From Athripsodes cinereus (Eukaryota > Arthropoda > Insecta > Trichoptera > Leptoceridae): a stretch of DNA of 64,000 nucleotides. Below, one piece after another: positions 11,175-23,150 of the stretch. Below the pieces are notes generated by a model. It did no database searches. It was not told the DNA's origin and was given only the letters and a program-made list of their open reading frames with translations. The stretch spans positions 30,110,693 through 30,174,692 of the forward strand of contig OX388329.1 in NCBI GenBank assembly GCA_947579605.1, given 5' to 3'. Made by a program: the position numbers and the translations under genes. Positions within the stretch are counted from its first letter, which is position 1; each line of letters starts with the position of its first letter.

Positions 11175-11870
11175 GAGAACGGATTGCCATATAGATTTAT
11201 ACTTACATACTTTTTTCGCTTCCTCCACATTCATCCAGTTTCTCATACATGTTCGCCGATTTCTCTTGCTCAACACGCGGCCGATCTTTAGTGTTTGATC
11301 CACGTGATCATCCTCTTCGTCGTTCTTTTATCTTGCATTCGCTCAACATGTTCGTAACTTATTTACACGCATTATATAACGGTGAGTATTTAAAGCGCCA
11401 TCTTTGTGCCATAGCACCTCGAGGACGCTGTACATGTTCTATCTTCAACAAAGTTGTCTGTGTCAAGAATTTAAATTTAAATGCAAAAACATTATAACAC
11501 ATAATCTCAGATACATAATAATATGTATCCGCGTCAGAAATAAAAATAAAATAATGCAATATATACAACAGTCACAGTTCATAAAAAAGTTTGAAAAAGT
11601 AGGTCTTGAGGTCCCTCTTAAAAGCCTGGAAGTCGGCAGCACACCTGAGCCCCAGAGGCAGTCTGTTCCACAGATTAGGGGCAGAAACAGAGAAAGCGCA
11701 TTCTAGCCACAACACTCTTCTCGCATCCGCTCATTCTCCTAATATCCTCATTCTTCACTCTATCTCGCAAACGTTTTACCAATCATTCTCCTCAGTGATC
11801 GCATTTCCATGGCATTTATTCCACTCTCGTCCTTCTTCAACCACGTCCATCATTAGGTACCTATACATAA
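11175..11870 (-). mobile_element. LINE group D fragment, split by another LINE
   Basis: 11175-11377 and 11706-11870 together match the group D tail at 18900-19320 in order: TTCGCTTCCTCCACATTCAT, then TTTGATCCACGTGATCA, then CACAACACTCTTCTCGCATC and GTTTTACCAATCATTCTCCT. The gap holds a CR1-type LINE tail inserted near the GCATT at 11370. Confidence 0.75.
11378..11705 (-). mobile_element. CR1-like LINE 3' end nested in group D
   Basis: The minus strand from 11702 encodes FSVSAPNLWNRLPLGLR, then FQAFKRDLKTYFF, the usual end of CR1/jockey reverse transcriptases. A 3' UTR runs down to about 11378. CGCATT occurs at both edges, a likely short target-site duplication. Confidence 0.7.
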
Positions 11871-11889
11871 AAACAAAACGAAACAAATA

Positions 11890-12670
11890 ACTTGATTCAT
11901 CAATGAAAAATTGATGAATTTAAATATTATAATCTATGACAAATGCAACAACATCAGTAACTATTAGATATATTATTAATATCATAAAATATATAAACAT
12001 AATTATTATGGAATTGCTTTGTATATTATATATAAACCAAGGTGGTAGTGATGTATACTGTCAAATTTCAACATGTGTAGGTATATTATAATATTATGTA
12101 CATCCACATTTTTTCCATAGAATGCGAAGGTCCCCCAATAATACCTAATACTATTAAAGGAGTACATTATGAACAATGCAATTATGTGTAAAGTCCCTCC
12201 CTCCACCTCGCATCTCCTCATTCAATCACCCCCCACCCCTCCCGCGTAATGGATTCAATAAGCGCCGTCTACAAAACACTTTGTGTCTTTTATGTTATTC
12301 AATAGATAATATCGCGGTGTATTGTATTTGTATATGTAGGTACTAAATACTACGTTCGCTTAAACGCAAAACACAATTATATTTGGTAATAATTGTATAT
12401 TATTATGGACTATTAATGGAAAAATTAACAGCGAAATTGACTTAATGTCAAATAAATATTTATAATACATAGACTTTTAGTCAATCGACGAATACCAGCT
12501 GAAGTCTCTGCTGTAATAGGTAATAATTATGAGACTGACAATAGACCAAGTTGGGTTATGCATTGTGAATGTCTAATGATTTTGGTTCATTTGGAAGTAA
12601 TCGCGCGTCTTTGCGATATACTAGCCTTCTGATTTGATTATAAATATGTATATAGGTACCTATAGTAAGT
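11890..12670. other. Intergenic, nothing recognised
   Basis: AT-rich, with a short C-rich run at 12195-12245. No coding signal. Confidence 0.45.
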
Positions 12671-12674
12671 TACA

Positions 12675-13115
12675 ATCCTTTGGATTGGTCTGCAAGGAGT
12701 TTGTATTTTCTTCTTCATTCCTCTCTATTTTCAGCTAGTCTCTTTAGTTCTACTATGTGCCACAGTTCATTTCCTTCTTCAGTTGGTCCATATAGATGTC
12801 TTTTGATCAGCCTCTGACATTTCTGTCTTCGGTCCTACCCTCCGCGATAGTGATGAGCAAGTCTGGGTGCCTGATCTTGTCGTCAATCCAATTAGCACGT
12901 TATTGACTGATTATTTTAAGGAATTGTCTCTTTTCGCTTATCCTGATTAACACCGTTTCTTTTCGATGTGTTCCGCCCAATGGATCTTCAACATGCATCT
13001 GCCGCACCACATCTCAAAGGCCGCCAACCGTCCGCTTTCACTCTTGCCGATAGTCCACGTCTCGCAACCATATATCAGAATGCTCCATACAAGGGCTATA
13101 GAAGTGATTTGATTG
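12675..13115 (-). mobile_element. LINE group B C-terminal fragment
   Basis: Minus-strand coding-like sequence matching 21590-21990, with landmarks CACATCTCAAAGGCCGCC, CCAATGGATCTTCAACATGC and TTGGATTGGTCTGCAAGGAG. It encodes a tail like QRANWIGHNIRHPGL with several stops. Decayed. Confidence 0.75.
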
Positions 13116-13126
13116 TTTATATTTAA

Positions 13127-13797
13127 CTAGCTGGCCCGGCGAACTTCGTACCGCCTAAGAATCAATGAATGATTACATACGTACATCTTCTTCCCCTTGT
13201 CCTAGTTCGGTCGGGGGCCCATTGCCCCTAGGTATCTCCTCCAGAGATCCCTGTCCACCGCTGCTTCCAGGACCTCTGACCACTCCAAACCAAGCCATTC
13301 AACACACAGGTTCGACACCTGCTCTTACCAGCTTCTTCTAGGGCGGCCCACCGGTCTTCTGCCCTCTCCCACTGACTTTATGAATGATTAATATTATAAA
13401 TCTCTTTACAAACTCCCGTAATTGTCCAAGTGTGTCATCGTAGGTATAGTGTAAAAAAATAAAATTCATTTGGAACTTTCACAGTTTAGCGGCCCCACCC
13501 GTAAGGATTATTTTAGCAGAACATAAGGATTATTTTAGCACAATGCAACAGGCGACGTAGAAGCGCTTACAGCGCCATAATTCTCCATATTGTTTTTATT
13601 TTTGAAATTAAAAATGTATGGTGTAAATTATTTTCTTCATAATTTTTCTTCCCGTGAATTTGTAAGATATTTTAATAGCCTATCGGCTATTCCGGGCGGA
13701 GAAGAATCCAATAAATCAGAGATCATTCAAATCGGTACAGCCATTCTTGAGTTATAAATGGTGTAACATACACAACTTCCTTTTATATATTAGATTT
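13127..13797 (+). mobile_element. RTE-like 3'-end repeat, with nested insertion
   Basis: Starts CTAGCTGGCCCGGCGAACTT and ends with the ATCGGTACAGCCATTCTTGA..TTATA..GTTA pattern, then TTTTATATATTAGATT. This is the familiar 3' end of arthropod RTE-type LINEs. It is interrupted at 13176-13379 by another LINE fragment, with an 11-bp duplication. Confidence 0.65.
13176..13379 (-). mobile_element. LINE group G fragment with 11-bp target duplication
   Basis: The minus strand encodes a LINE tail (..AVDRDLWRRYLGAMG..). Flanked by exact ATGAATGATTA at 13165-13175 and 13380-13390, so it inserted into the RTE-like repeat as a 204-bp 5'-truncated copy. Confidence 0.75.
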
Positions 13798-13799
13798 GA

Positions 13800-14720
13800 A
13801 TGCATTTATCTATAAAATTGTACAGTATAATGCATGTACAATAAAAATTGAATAAAAAATAAGTTTCTAAAATGATTGGTCTAATGGTGGACTGCATTTA
13901 TTTTTATTCGTATAACATTTGGTTTAGTTGGAAGAAATCGCGCCTCTGCGATAAACTCGCCCTCTGTATATTGATTGTATGATTGTCATTGTTTTAAATG
14001 TATTTTTGTGTGAATTTGCTTGTAATCAATGTACTGTAAAGAATAAATAAATAAATATATTATCTGATGGTTTTTTTTGTCACTTATTTGTAGTATAGGT
14101 ACACAAGTAAAATTCTATGGAAAGAAAGTTCTTTTGAAGGAGAGAAGCTGCATGATGATTTGTATGTATGTTTATATTTCACAATTTATTTTATTAGAAT
14201 AACAAATAATAACATTATAATACTAGAACAATTCTCGAAGACATTATTTATCTGGTACATGTCTTCGAGAATCGTTCTAACACTACTTTAAATTTTGACA
14301 TATTACCTATAATGTTTATGTAGATCGGACCAAAAGGTACAAAATGAATGAGATAAAATTCATAAAATTACTGCAAATCTCATAATAAGGGCTACCCTTG
14401 TATCAGGCCATTAAAATATCGGGTCCAAGACATGTCTAGTTTTAGAAATTGTTGGACAGAGTTTATAAGATAATAAATAATATTAATAGTAATATTGAAA
14501 TAGACATAGATAGGACAATGATGAATTACTTCTCTTGCAGATATTTAACGTGTCTACGTTTATAAGACTATATCCCTAGAGCACTGGTTGCTTGGTATTA
14601 CCTCCCTACTAGAAGTTGTAATAATATCTCATGATTGTACAACTATTAATAAATAATGATAGGGAGAGCTGGACATGTCCCCTTGAATATTCCTGAATAA
14701 TTATTTATTTATTGAATATT
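13800..14720. other. Intergenic, contains a hairpin
   Basis: No gene. The only structure is the stem-loop at 14225-14278. Confidence 0.45.
14225..14278. other. 20-bp stem-loop
   Basis: 14225-14244 pairs with 14259-14278, 19 of 20 bases, around a 14-nt loop. Too small for a typical pre-miRNA; perhaps a foldback relic. Confidence 0.5.
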
Positions 14721-14724
14721 GTAG

Positions 14725-14805
14725 GTACATTCAGTCAAAGCAAACATCTAAAGATGTGTGGCATGCCTCACCGCTGAATTGAAGTTGTTAAATATCTCAA
14801 TATTT
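14725..14805 (-). repeat. Repeat R fragment
   Basis: GTGTGGCATGCCTCACCGCTGAATTGAAG matches (reverse complement) the middle of R, with changes. Confidence 0.5.
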
Positions 14806-14839
14806 TGAAAAAAAAAAATTGTAATTTTTTCTTTATCTG

Positions 14840-15070
14840 TAGGTACCCTGTCAGGTTCTCCCGACGTTGACGATCACTCTGGAATAAGCTTTTCGGTTCA
14901 GCGTTGTCTGGAACAACTTTTCCACATCTCTCATTCCAGTCCAATCTCGTATATTGCGCAGCCACAATGTCTCCCTTCTGCCGCCCCCCAACGTCCATCT
15001 GTTCTGCTTTTGTAATCAACCGCAAAATGTGGTACTTTTCTCCACGCATTATATGACTCAGATACGAGAT
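14840..15070 (-). mobile_element. LINE group A C-terminal fragment
   Basis: The minus strand encodes YLSHIMRGEKYHILRLITK, then a frame-broken tail ending at a CAGGTTCTCCCGACGTTGAC block (plus-strand reading) shared with 3915 and 25200. Confidence 0.75.
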
Positions 15071-15074
15071 CTTT

Positions 15075-15335
15075 ATATAATATAATGGGTTACAATCCAT
15101 TGGATTGGTCTGCAACGAGTTTGGACTTTCTTATTCACTCCTCCCTATTCTCAGCCAGTCTCTTCAACTCCATGTATGAGCCACAGCTCATGTCCCTCTT
15201 CAGTTGGTCGGCATCTGCCATTTGTGCCTTCGGTCCTACCCTCTGCGATTGCGATGAGTAGTCCTGGGTGCCTGATGTTGTGGCCAATCCAGTTGGCTTG
15301 TTGTTGGCAGATTCTTTTTATTTCAAAATGACCAT
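15075..15335 (-). mobile_element. LINE group B fragment
   Basis: ATGGGTTACAATCCATTGGA, CTGCAACGAGTTTGG and GGTGCCTGATGTTGTGG match 21590-21830. It abuts the group A fragment directly. Confidence 0.75.
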
Positions 15336-15424
15336 AAAATTCAATTATTTGACATCCACCTGAAATGAAATTTAATACCTATTTCTTTTCACTATACATA
15401 ATTATTGTTATACAAAACGAAATA

Positions 15425-18400
15425 AAATAAAAAAAATATTATTATAGTGTTGTTATCAGACAGGCAGCTTAGCTGATATGTCTGATCTCAACACAACTAC
15501 TGTCACAATAACAACTATCAGGTCCAACAAAATTATCACAACCACAATGAATCATACAAATTCTTGAATCTATTCAAATCTGAACCAGCTCAAAAACCAG
15601 ACTCAACCAACCAGTGGCGTAGCTAGGGGGGGCAGGGGGGGACATATGTCCCCGGGCGCCACATTAGGGGGCGCCAAAATGAGTATGAAAACTATTTTTT
15701 TTTAATTTTATTTTGATGTAAACTAACGTATCCCAAATACTTTTGCAAGATTGAATTTTGGAGCTTCACAAATATCTTTATTGCAAATCAGTTGGCAAAC
15801 ACGATTTTGGCGCCCCCATTGAGCATTAAACAAAATGAAGTATCCACAATACAGGATTGCTGATGGCGTTTTCTTTTTTTAACAAAGATCAGTTCAGGTT
15901 CAAATATTTTTCTTCATAACTGAAAGAGACATCTGGTTTTAACAATTATTCAGGTTGGATATCTTTGACAGGATTTTACGCGAGTGTAAAGAAAAAATAT
16001 AATACTTCCCATTAGTTGAAAAGATATAAATTTGTCATTGCATAGAAATGTAGCAAGTAAGTTGTTGTTTTAAATAATATTTTAAATCTAGCAAATTTTT
16101 CGGTAATTTTATTTTATTTTACTTGTATTTGTATCAATAAAAGCAACCAAAAAATGTAAAAATTGTTGCTCGATGTTTTTATACTTTGCCTGTCAATTGC
16201 CTGATGTGTTGAGACTTTCAAACAGGCATTATTTTTTTGCTCTCGAATATATTTTTTTCCGCCATTTTTCTAACGTGCCGTGGGTGATTTTTAATGAAAA
16301 TAGATCTTCAGAAAAATTATTGTATCTTTTTTATTTATTAACATATCGAGATAATTTGTATTTTAAAATTAATAAAAATAAATTGAAGTGACAAATAATC
16401 TTGTAAATGCGCTCTTGAAGTGATTTCATTACAAAAACAGCGCAATATAAGTGATCCAATAGTAATAATAATAATTTAAAAAATATATTTTAAGTACAAA
16501 ATTCTCTAGTCTTAAAAATATTTTAGATCACTGATATCTATCGAAAAATTGCTAATTTTTGCTTCAAATATACAACTCCAAAGTAGAAAATTTCTCATTA
16601 TCGCATCATTATTTCAGAATGAAAACAACAAATATCATCATTGATATTTTTTATTTACAGAGATATTTTATGTCACTGCCCTCAGAAGCAGTGCAGATGA
16701 ATATTTAAGATAATCCTTATTTTTCTATAACTAGTCGAACTTTGCACTTTTGTGAAAAAATGGAAATTTTGTAAATAAATACTTATCTGAAAATGGACTG
16801 AATATTTTCTTTTGAAAATTTTACAAAATATTAATCGTATTCTTATTGATAAGTGGCAGGAATTATATGAGTGATATCGGAGCGGTTTTTGGGATACAAT
16901 GTTTTTCCCGCGGGCAGTTTTTGTTAAAAGAAATCAATACAAAATCCTTAATTTTTTTTTTGTTTGAAACAGTAGCGAAATTATTTAAAAAAACATTATA
17001 TTGAGTAATGATGAGACTATATTTTGGTATGAACAAATTCAAAACACCATAATTATTTTAAAAACCACTTGGACTATATACAAATAACTTCTGTGGTTTA
17101 TTAACTGTAACTAGAAGATATTATTTTCAAATTTTTTTGAAAAAAATCAGATAAAGAACTTTAAATAATGGATTTAACGGTCGAAAGAGTGTCACTATTT
17201 CAATCATAAAAAATTGAGCGCTCCTTTTGGACATTTCATATTTCTTTGTCTGAGAGTACTATATAAAGTATTTATTATGCGAAAAAAAAACAATGAAATC
17301 TTACTCTTTTCTATTTAAAAATTTCGTATAAAAATCATCTTTTTTCATAAAACAAATAATGACCTTGAGATGAAGTTTTGGTATTTATTGAAATATCATA
17401 ATATATAATCAATATATACCAAAATTATTATTACTTCTCAATTCTCAACTTCTCATAATTACTCAATATGTTTTTAAAATTATTTCGCTACGGTTTCAAA
17501 CAAAAAATATTAAGAATTTTGTATTGATTTCTTTTTACAAAAACAGTCCGCGGGAAAAACACTATATCCTAAAAACCGCTCTGATATCACTCACATGATT
17601 CCTGCCACTTATCAATAAGAATACGATTAATATGTTGTAAAATTTTCAAAAGAAAACATTCAGTCCGTTTTCAGATATTTGTTTTCAAAATTTGCATTTT
17701 TTCACATAAGTACAAAGTTCGACTAAATAGTTATAGAAAAAGAAGGATTATCTTAAATTCATCTGCACTGCTTCTGAGGGCAGTGACATAAAATATCTCT
17801 GTAAATAAAAAAATATCAATGATATTTGTTGTTTTCATTCTGAAATAATGATGCGAAAATGAGAAATTTTCTACTTTGGAGTTGTATATTTGAAGCAAAA
17901 TTTAGCAATTTTTCGATAGATATCGATGATCTAAAATATTTTTTAAACTAGGAAATTTTGTACTTAAAATATATTTTTTTAAATTATCTCGATATGTTAA
18001 TAAATAAAAAAGATACAATAATTTTTCTGAAGATCTATTTTCATTAAAAATCACCCACGGCACGTTAGAAAAATGGCCATCTAAAAAAAAAGTTCGAGAG
18101 TAAAAAAAAATTATACTTCTTTGAAAGTCTCAACATATCAGGCAACTTTATTCACATGTTGTGAATTCTAAATATTTTTCTTTTGCATCATTTTATGTAC
18201 ACTAAGTTTTGTTTGAGTATTTTACATTTATTGTGTTTCCTTTTATTTTGCATGTTTGTAAAGGCGAAAGCTGTTTTTATATTGTTAATAAATAGTTAAA
18301 TAATAGTTTTATTTTTATTCAAATAAATTGTTTACAATCGTAAAGAGAATTATTAGTCTGTATTCTATTTCATTAAAATACCAGATTGATGCTTCGAAAA

Positions 18401-18690
18401 TGAACCATATAAACCGTAAAATTTCAAAATTTTCTTGGGGGCACCGAGAAAGGGGCGCAGACTTTGTGCCATGTCCCCGGGCGCAGATGACCCTAGCTAC
18501 GCCACTGCAACCAACTCAGGTGGCAAACTATTACAATGATTAACCACCCTGTTAAATAAACAGTGCTTCAACGGATTTCGCTTGAACCTGCAGCCATCCA
18601 ACTTAAATCCATGACCCCTCAGGTGAACATTCTTGTTGTACTGGAACATTGTATTGAGCTCTGGACAGTTATAGTGGCCATGGAGTATCT
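15425..18690 (-). mobile_element. CR1-like LINE tail split by a hAT element
   Basis: 18516-18690 on the minus strand reads CKILHGHYNCPELNTMFQYN, then FKRNPLKHC and NSLPPELV. The sense continues on the far side of the hAT insertion (15611 down) with ESG.., DLNRFKNLYDS, then a 3' UTR ending in a poly-A-like stretch near 15430. This is the usual CR1/L2 C-terminus. Removing 15612-18515 restores the run-on. Confidence 0.75.
15612..18507. mobile_element. hAT-type non-autonomous element with giant palindrome
   Basis: Terminal inverted repeats CAGTGGCGTAGCTAGGG / CCCTAGCTACGCCACTG and an exact 8-bp target duplication CAACCAAC (15604-15611 and 18508-18515), the hAT hallmark. No transposase ORF. Inside, about 16197-17030 is the reverse complement of about 17410-18145 at high identity around a roughly 380-bp spacer. 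Subterminal GGGGGCGCC-type motifs occur at both ends. Confidence 0.9.
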
Positions 18691-18744
18691 TGCATGTAAT
18701 GTTTTTTTACTACCTATGTAATTTATTCTCTAGAGAGACGTGTT

Positions 18745-18862
18745 TCGTCTTGTTAAGACATTGTCATTCAATCAGAGAATATAGAGCGCCCTTGAGGTGG
18801 ATTTTTTTCTCAAAACGGCGCTTTACAAATCATCCAAATAATAATAATAATTACATCTATAC
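18745..18862 (+). mobile_element. CR1-like LINE 3' tail
   Basis: GAGCGCCCTTGAGGTGGA, then AACGGCGCTTTACA, then an ATA repeat tail, equivalent to the end of the copy at 25405-25680. Confidence 0.5.
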
Positions 18863-18867
18863 TATAC

Positions 18868-19395
18868 TATACCCTCACGCCGTGTCCCAAGCGGGGTAGG
18901 CAGAGAGAACGGAGCGCCACACAGATCTATCTTTACACACTTCCTTCGCTTCCTCCACATTCATACAGTTTCTCATACACGCACGTCGGTTCCTCTTACT
19001 CAACACACGGCCGTCCTTGAGAATTTGATCCACGTGATCAAGCCACGTGGTTCTCGGACGCCCGCGTTTCCTCACACCCTTTCTTTCAGATAAGTATATC
19101 CTCTTTGTCATTCTTACCTCGTTCATTCGTTCAACATGCCCAAACCACCGTAGTTTATTCACGCGCATTCTGTCCACAACACTCTTCTTGCATCCGCTCA
19201 TTCTTCTAATATCCTCATTCTTCACTCTATCACGCAGCGTTTTACCAACCATTCTTCTCAACGATCGCATCTCTACTGCATTTATTCCACTTTCGTCCTT
19301 CTTCAACCACGTCCATGTCTCGCTTGCATACGTAAGTGACGGTACCAGAATGGTATTGTGCACCAGAATTTTAGCCATGTTCGACACATTATAGA
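18868..19395 (-). mobile_element. LINE group D C-terminal copy (170-codon ORF)
   Basis: An intact minus-strand frame (19387-18875) encodes [20 protein letters not shown], then [40 protein letters not shown], and ends [14 protein letters not shown]. It is the tail of a reverse-transcriptase ORF; endonuclease and RT core are absent. The 3' end carries a TATAC/TATAG simple tail (18843-18867). Good preservation suggests a fairly recent insertion. Confidence 0.85.
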
Positions 19396-19399
19396 TTAC

Positions 19400-20395
19400 A
19401 TTGTAGAAAAATATTTGTTCTTTAATTTCATTATGGAATTCTGCTACCTAAACACCCACACAGTAAATATTTCATTTTACTGTTCCAATTTCTGTGTAAT
19501 AGAGTTGAGTTGTGTCTATTGTATATGTTTATATTGTTAATGGTAATTACTGTTGTGTATATTAAATATATAACATATAAATGGCCTGTGTCTAGAATTA
19601 ATAAATAAAAAGAACAAGAAATATCGATATTTCTAAACACAGTTAATTTTCACTATTTTTTATAAAGAACTCTTTAAAAAAAATTAAATATTTAGAGTTT
19701 AGAGTTCTTTTGAGTTCAAGAAAAAAAGAGTTGTTTAAAAATATAGTAAAAAATTAACTGTGCTTATTAATATTGATATTTGTACCTAATCATGAATTTT
19801 CACTCTGTGAATGTACAAATATAAGAAGTACTAGAAAGAACTAGATTGATTGTTGAGAAGATTATTATACTGATGTAATATAATATACCTAATATGATTA
19901 GGATTGATTTGGATTTGTTGCTAATAGTTCTATTCTTCATCCACCTCGACAATAACCTTTGATATTTCCAAATCTTCATATCCCCCCCCCCCCATCTCAC
20001 CCCTACTTAGTATTTCTTAATAGTAATACTCATATTGTTGATCAATTAATTATAATTTATTACGTAACTACTCATGGGAGACTAGCTGTAATAAATATGT
20101 ATGTTTGTATCTAGCTAACATTTGTACACAGAAGGTATATAATATGTAGTTTTAATATGTGTAATATATGTACATAATATGAATTGTATAATGTCTGACA
20201 TAACGCTGTTCTAAATAATTATTTTACACGAATTAAATTAGTTTAGAGTTTCAATATATTATTATTGAACACATCCGGCCCCGAACAAGACGATATCCTA
20301 TAGACTCAATAGATATCAGACATCTCAAAATCAATAATTTTGAGATAATACCCCCCCCCCTCCCCCTATTCTATTTCATTTTTAGTGTGCCATTT
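19400..20395. other. AT-rich intergenic with C runs
   Basis: C homopolymers at 19982-19993 and 20352-20361. Apart from the small palindrome at 19638, nothing recognised. Confidence 0.5.
19638..19762. mobile_element. 125-bp palindromic MITE
   Basis: CACAGTTAAT..ACTATTTTTTA at the left and its complement TA..ATAGTAAAAAATTAACTGTG at the right. No clear target duplication; flanks continue a weak inverted match (GATATTT). Confidence 0.6.
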
Positions 20396-20397
20396 AA

Positions 20398-20715
20398 CTA
20401 AAATAAGAACGTTCCAATAAATCATCGACGTCCCTCAATCTTGCCTTCTATTATCAATTGCAGAAGCCGATATTTATCGCCTCGCAGAATGTGGCCCAAA
20501 TATGAGACTTTATGTACGAACCTTAATATTTGTCAGGAGCTCTCTATTTGCATGTGCTCTGCGTAGTACTTCTGTATTGGACATCAATGTTGTCCACGGG
20601 ATTCGAAGCATTCTTCGATGAATCCACATCTCGAATGCCTCCAACCGGTTCACTGTATTAACCTTAAGTGTCCAAGTTTCGCAACTATATGTACAACAGC
20701 TCAGACCAGATATAA
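20398..20715 (-). mobile_element. LINE group A fragment
   Basis: The minus strand has the group A landmarks GTTAATACAGTGAACCGGTT, GATGTGGATTCATCGAAGAA and the GHILRG region, with several stops. Confidence 0.75.
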
Positions 20716-20719
20716 CACT

Positions 20720-21205
20720 TAATCATAGATATATGTATAAATATGTAGGTATATATTTTACATACATTGGAATATTCTCCTATTCTGGAAATCATTTTGA
20801 TTGGCATTACATGTGTATGTAAAATACATTTTGTCTTTAAAGTGACTGACGTATTCTTTTGCTGGTTGGTGATGTGAATAATGTTCTTGGGAAATATTCA
20901 ATCAGCGTTCTTCTGAATTTTCCCTTTGAGAAAATAAAATTGAATAAAACACCACCCACAGTCTTTGCATAAATGTATGTAACATATTACATATGAAAAA
21001 TAAATGACAGATATCTATAACTTCCTACCAGGTAGATGTGTTACTTTCCTTTGAAGACGTCAAAAACAAAATATCTAATCCTATTGTTTGTATATTTTTT
21101 TTAATAACGTGAAAAAAAATTTTTTTATTCAGATATGAAGAATAATATAATGGCTTTTATTTCATTCAAATAATGTTTGAAATTTAGCTGAAGTATTTTT
21201 TTTAA
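20720..21205. other. Intergenic, nothing recognised
   Basis: AT-rich; no gene. Confidence 0.45.
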
Positions 21206-21207
21206 TT

Positions 21208-21400
21208 CATATAGATGGATGAGAAAAGATGGCAAAGAGGTTTTATTTATCTGAAAGAGAGCGTGTGTGTTCGAAAACCATGTGGCTTGATCACGTTGAT
21301 CAAATTCCGAAAACGACTGTGTATTATTAAGTAGGAGCAATCGACGTGCGTGCATGATAAATGGCATAAATGTAAATGAACTAAAAGAAGTAAAAAGCAG
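21208..21400 (+). mobile_element. LINE group D fragment, decayed
   Basis: ATGGCAAAGAGGTTTTATTTATCTGAAAG, then CCATGTGGCTTGATCACGTTGATCAAATTC and GACGTGCGTGCATGA match 58915-59055 with indels. Confidence 0.65.
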
Positions 21401-21568
21401 ATGTTAAAAAATTAATACATTTTACATCTTAAATTCAGTGAAAAGGTTTGCAAACCCTCCTGAATGTCTTGATTGTATATTGAAACGGAGAGGGCAGCAT
21501 GCACGTTTATTACATCTGTCCGGTCTGCTGGCTACCCCATTTTTTGGATATGCCGTGATGGTGAAGTA
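21400..21568 (+). repeat. Repeat R, 3' half
   Basis: ACATTTTACATCTTAAATTC, CCTCCTGAATGTCTTG, GAGAGGGCAGCATGCA and GGTCTGCTGGCTACCCCAT in R order, ending GTGATGGTGAAGTAGTAG. Confidence 0.75.
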
Positions 21569-21579
21569 GTAGTAGCATA

Positions 21580-21998
21580 TACATATAATGAGTTACAATC
21601 CATTGGATTGGTCTGCAACGAGTTTGGTTTTTCTTCTCCATTCGTCTCTATTCTCAGCCAGTCTTTTTAGCCCTACGTATGAGCCACAGTTCATGTCTCT
21701 CTTCAGTTGGTCCATATATATGCGTCTCTTGGTCGGCCTCTGCCATTTGTCCCCTCGATCTTACCCTCTGCGATGGCGATGAGTAGTCCTGGGTGCCTGA
21801 TGTTGTGGCCAATCCAGTTAGCTCGTTGTTGGCTGATTCTCTTAAGGAGTTGCCTTTTTTCGCCTACCCTGGTTAATACTTCTTCATTTTCGACGTGCTC
21901 CGACCAATGGATCTTAAGCATGCGTCTGTAGCACCACATCTCAAAGGCCGCCTACCGTCCGCTTTCACTCTTGCTGATGGTCCATGTCTCACAACAGC
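21580..21998 (-). mobile_element. LINE group B C-terminal copy
   Basis: A minus-strand frame (21939-21703) encodes MWCYRRMLKIHWSEHVENEE, QRANWIGHNIRHPGL and GKIEGTNGRGRPRDAYI, a reverse-transcriptase tail. The best preserved group B copy here. Confidence 0.8.
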
Positions 21999-22234
21999 AG
22001 TAGTTATTATAAAATTGAAGTTGTAAAATCATATTTTTGGAACGAACGAAATAATGCGAACTCATTATTGGGCTACTAATATCGAGAATACAAAAAAAAA
22101 CATTAGGCTGAAAATAGTATTGTGTACTTGAAACAGTAGGTTCCTATCTGCATTTTATAATATTTTATTTTAACATTATTAACACTATCATTAGAAGATA
22201 TTGATTATTATAACATGTAAATTATTAGTCTCGA

Positions 22235-22730
22235 AGGATGGAGTTGCTGAGACCACCATTCATGAGAACAAGCACGTGCCAACACCACTACTCCTTTGTA
22301 GGAGTAAAGTGGTACAATGCCCTATATTCAGAGTTCAAATTTGACATTAACATAGAAAATCATAAATTTAAAAGTATTGTCAAAGAGTTTATTAGGAACG
22401 ACAGTTTGATGGTTTGATGTTGGTGTATATATTTTTTGAATAAGTATGTAGTTTGATGTTGTTGGTGTATACATTTTATTAAATAGATGTTCAGATGTTG
22501 AAAAGAAATAGATTGTCTAGGAGTTAGCTGGTGAATGACGACTTGATGGTTTGAGTTAATTTAAATTTAGTTGGAGTAGTTATGTTTTTAAAAAAGACCA
22601 AATTAATGATACTGAGGAATGAAGAGAGAACGATAATATACTAAGGTGGATCAAGGCCTGTCCCAGAGCACGAGCCACGCTCAATTCTGGGACGGGTACT
22701 TTGATCAAATGAATTGAAAAAAAAAATTAT
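22235..22730 (+). mobile_element. Jockey/CR1-like LINE 3' end
   Basis: About 22255-22420 reads TSTCQHHYSFVGVKWYNALY, then NHKFKSIVKEFIRND, a LINE C-terminus. The 3' UTR has an inverted GTCCCAGA..TCTGGGAC pair (22658-22690) and ends in an A-run at 22715. Inverted pairs near the 3' end are common recognition structures in such LINEs. Confidence 0.6.
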
Positions 22731-22885
22731 ATTATGTATATATATTATGTATGTTATTGTGTATATATATTGTTATATTATATATGTTAATATATATATT
22801 GTGTATGTATATTGTTGTGTATATTATATTATGTATATTATTGTGTATATATATATATAAAATAAAAATAATAATAATAAACTAA
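22730..22885. repeat. AT-rich microsatellite
   Basis: Irregular TATATTATGTATATTGTG repeats, then ATAATAATA. Confidence 0.85.
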
Positions 22886-22979
22886 TAAAAATAGTATTTG
22901 TTTTTTGATATACGAATACATGATTTTTAATATACTAGGTATTTCTTAGTTCGTAAAAAGTAAACATAAGTAAAAATGA

Positions 22980-23150
22980 GTTCGTCGGTAGCCTGGAGGT
23001 AGAGTCTCGGCCTTCAGAACAAGCGATCCGTGGTTCGATCCCAGGTGTCGGCAAACTCTTCATTCACAGCACAAGCTTTAGCTTAGTGTGAAAGGTGTAT
23101 AAGGTTGTATTTGGGTTTATAACAAAACCCAGATATATCTTTTAAAAAAA
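22980..23150 (+). mobile_element. tRNA-derived SINE (second family)
   Basis: An A-box-like GGTAGCCTGGAGG and B box GGTTCGATCCC lie within the first 75 bases. A body with ACAAGCTTTAGCTTAGTGTG follows, then an A-rich tail. No CCA-ready acceptor stem, so not a tRNA gene. Confidence 0.65.

Noticed and set aside
22980..23055. tRNA gene on the plus strand
   Set aside because: Same reasoning: SINE head without a matching acceptor stem.
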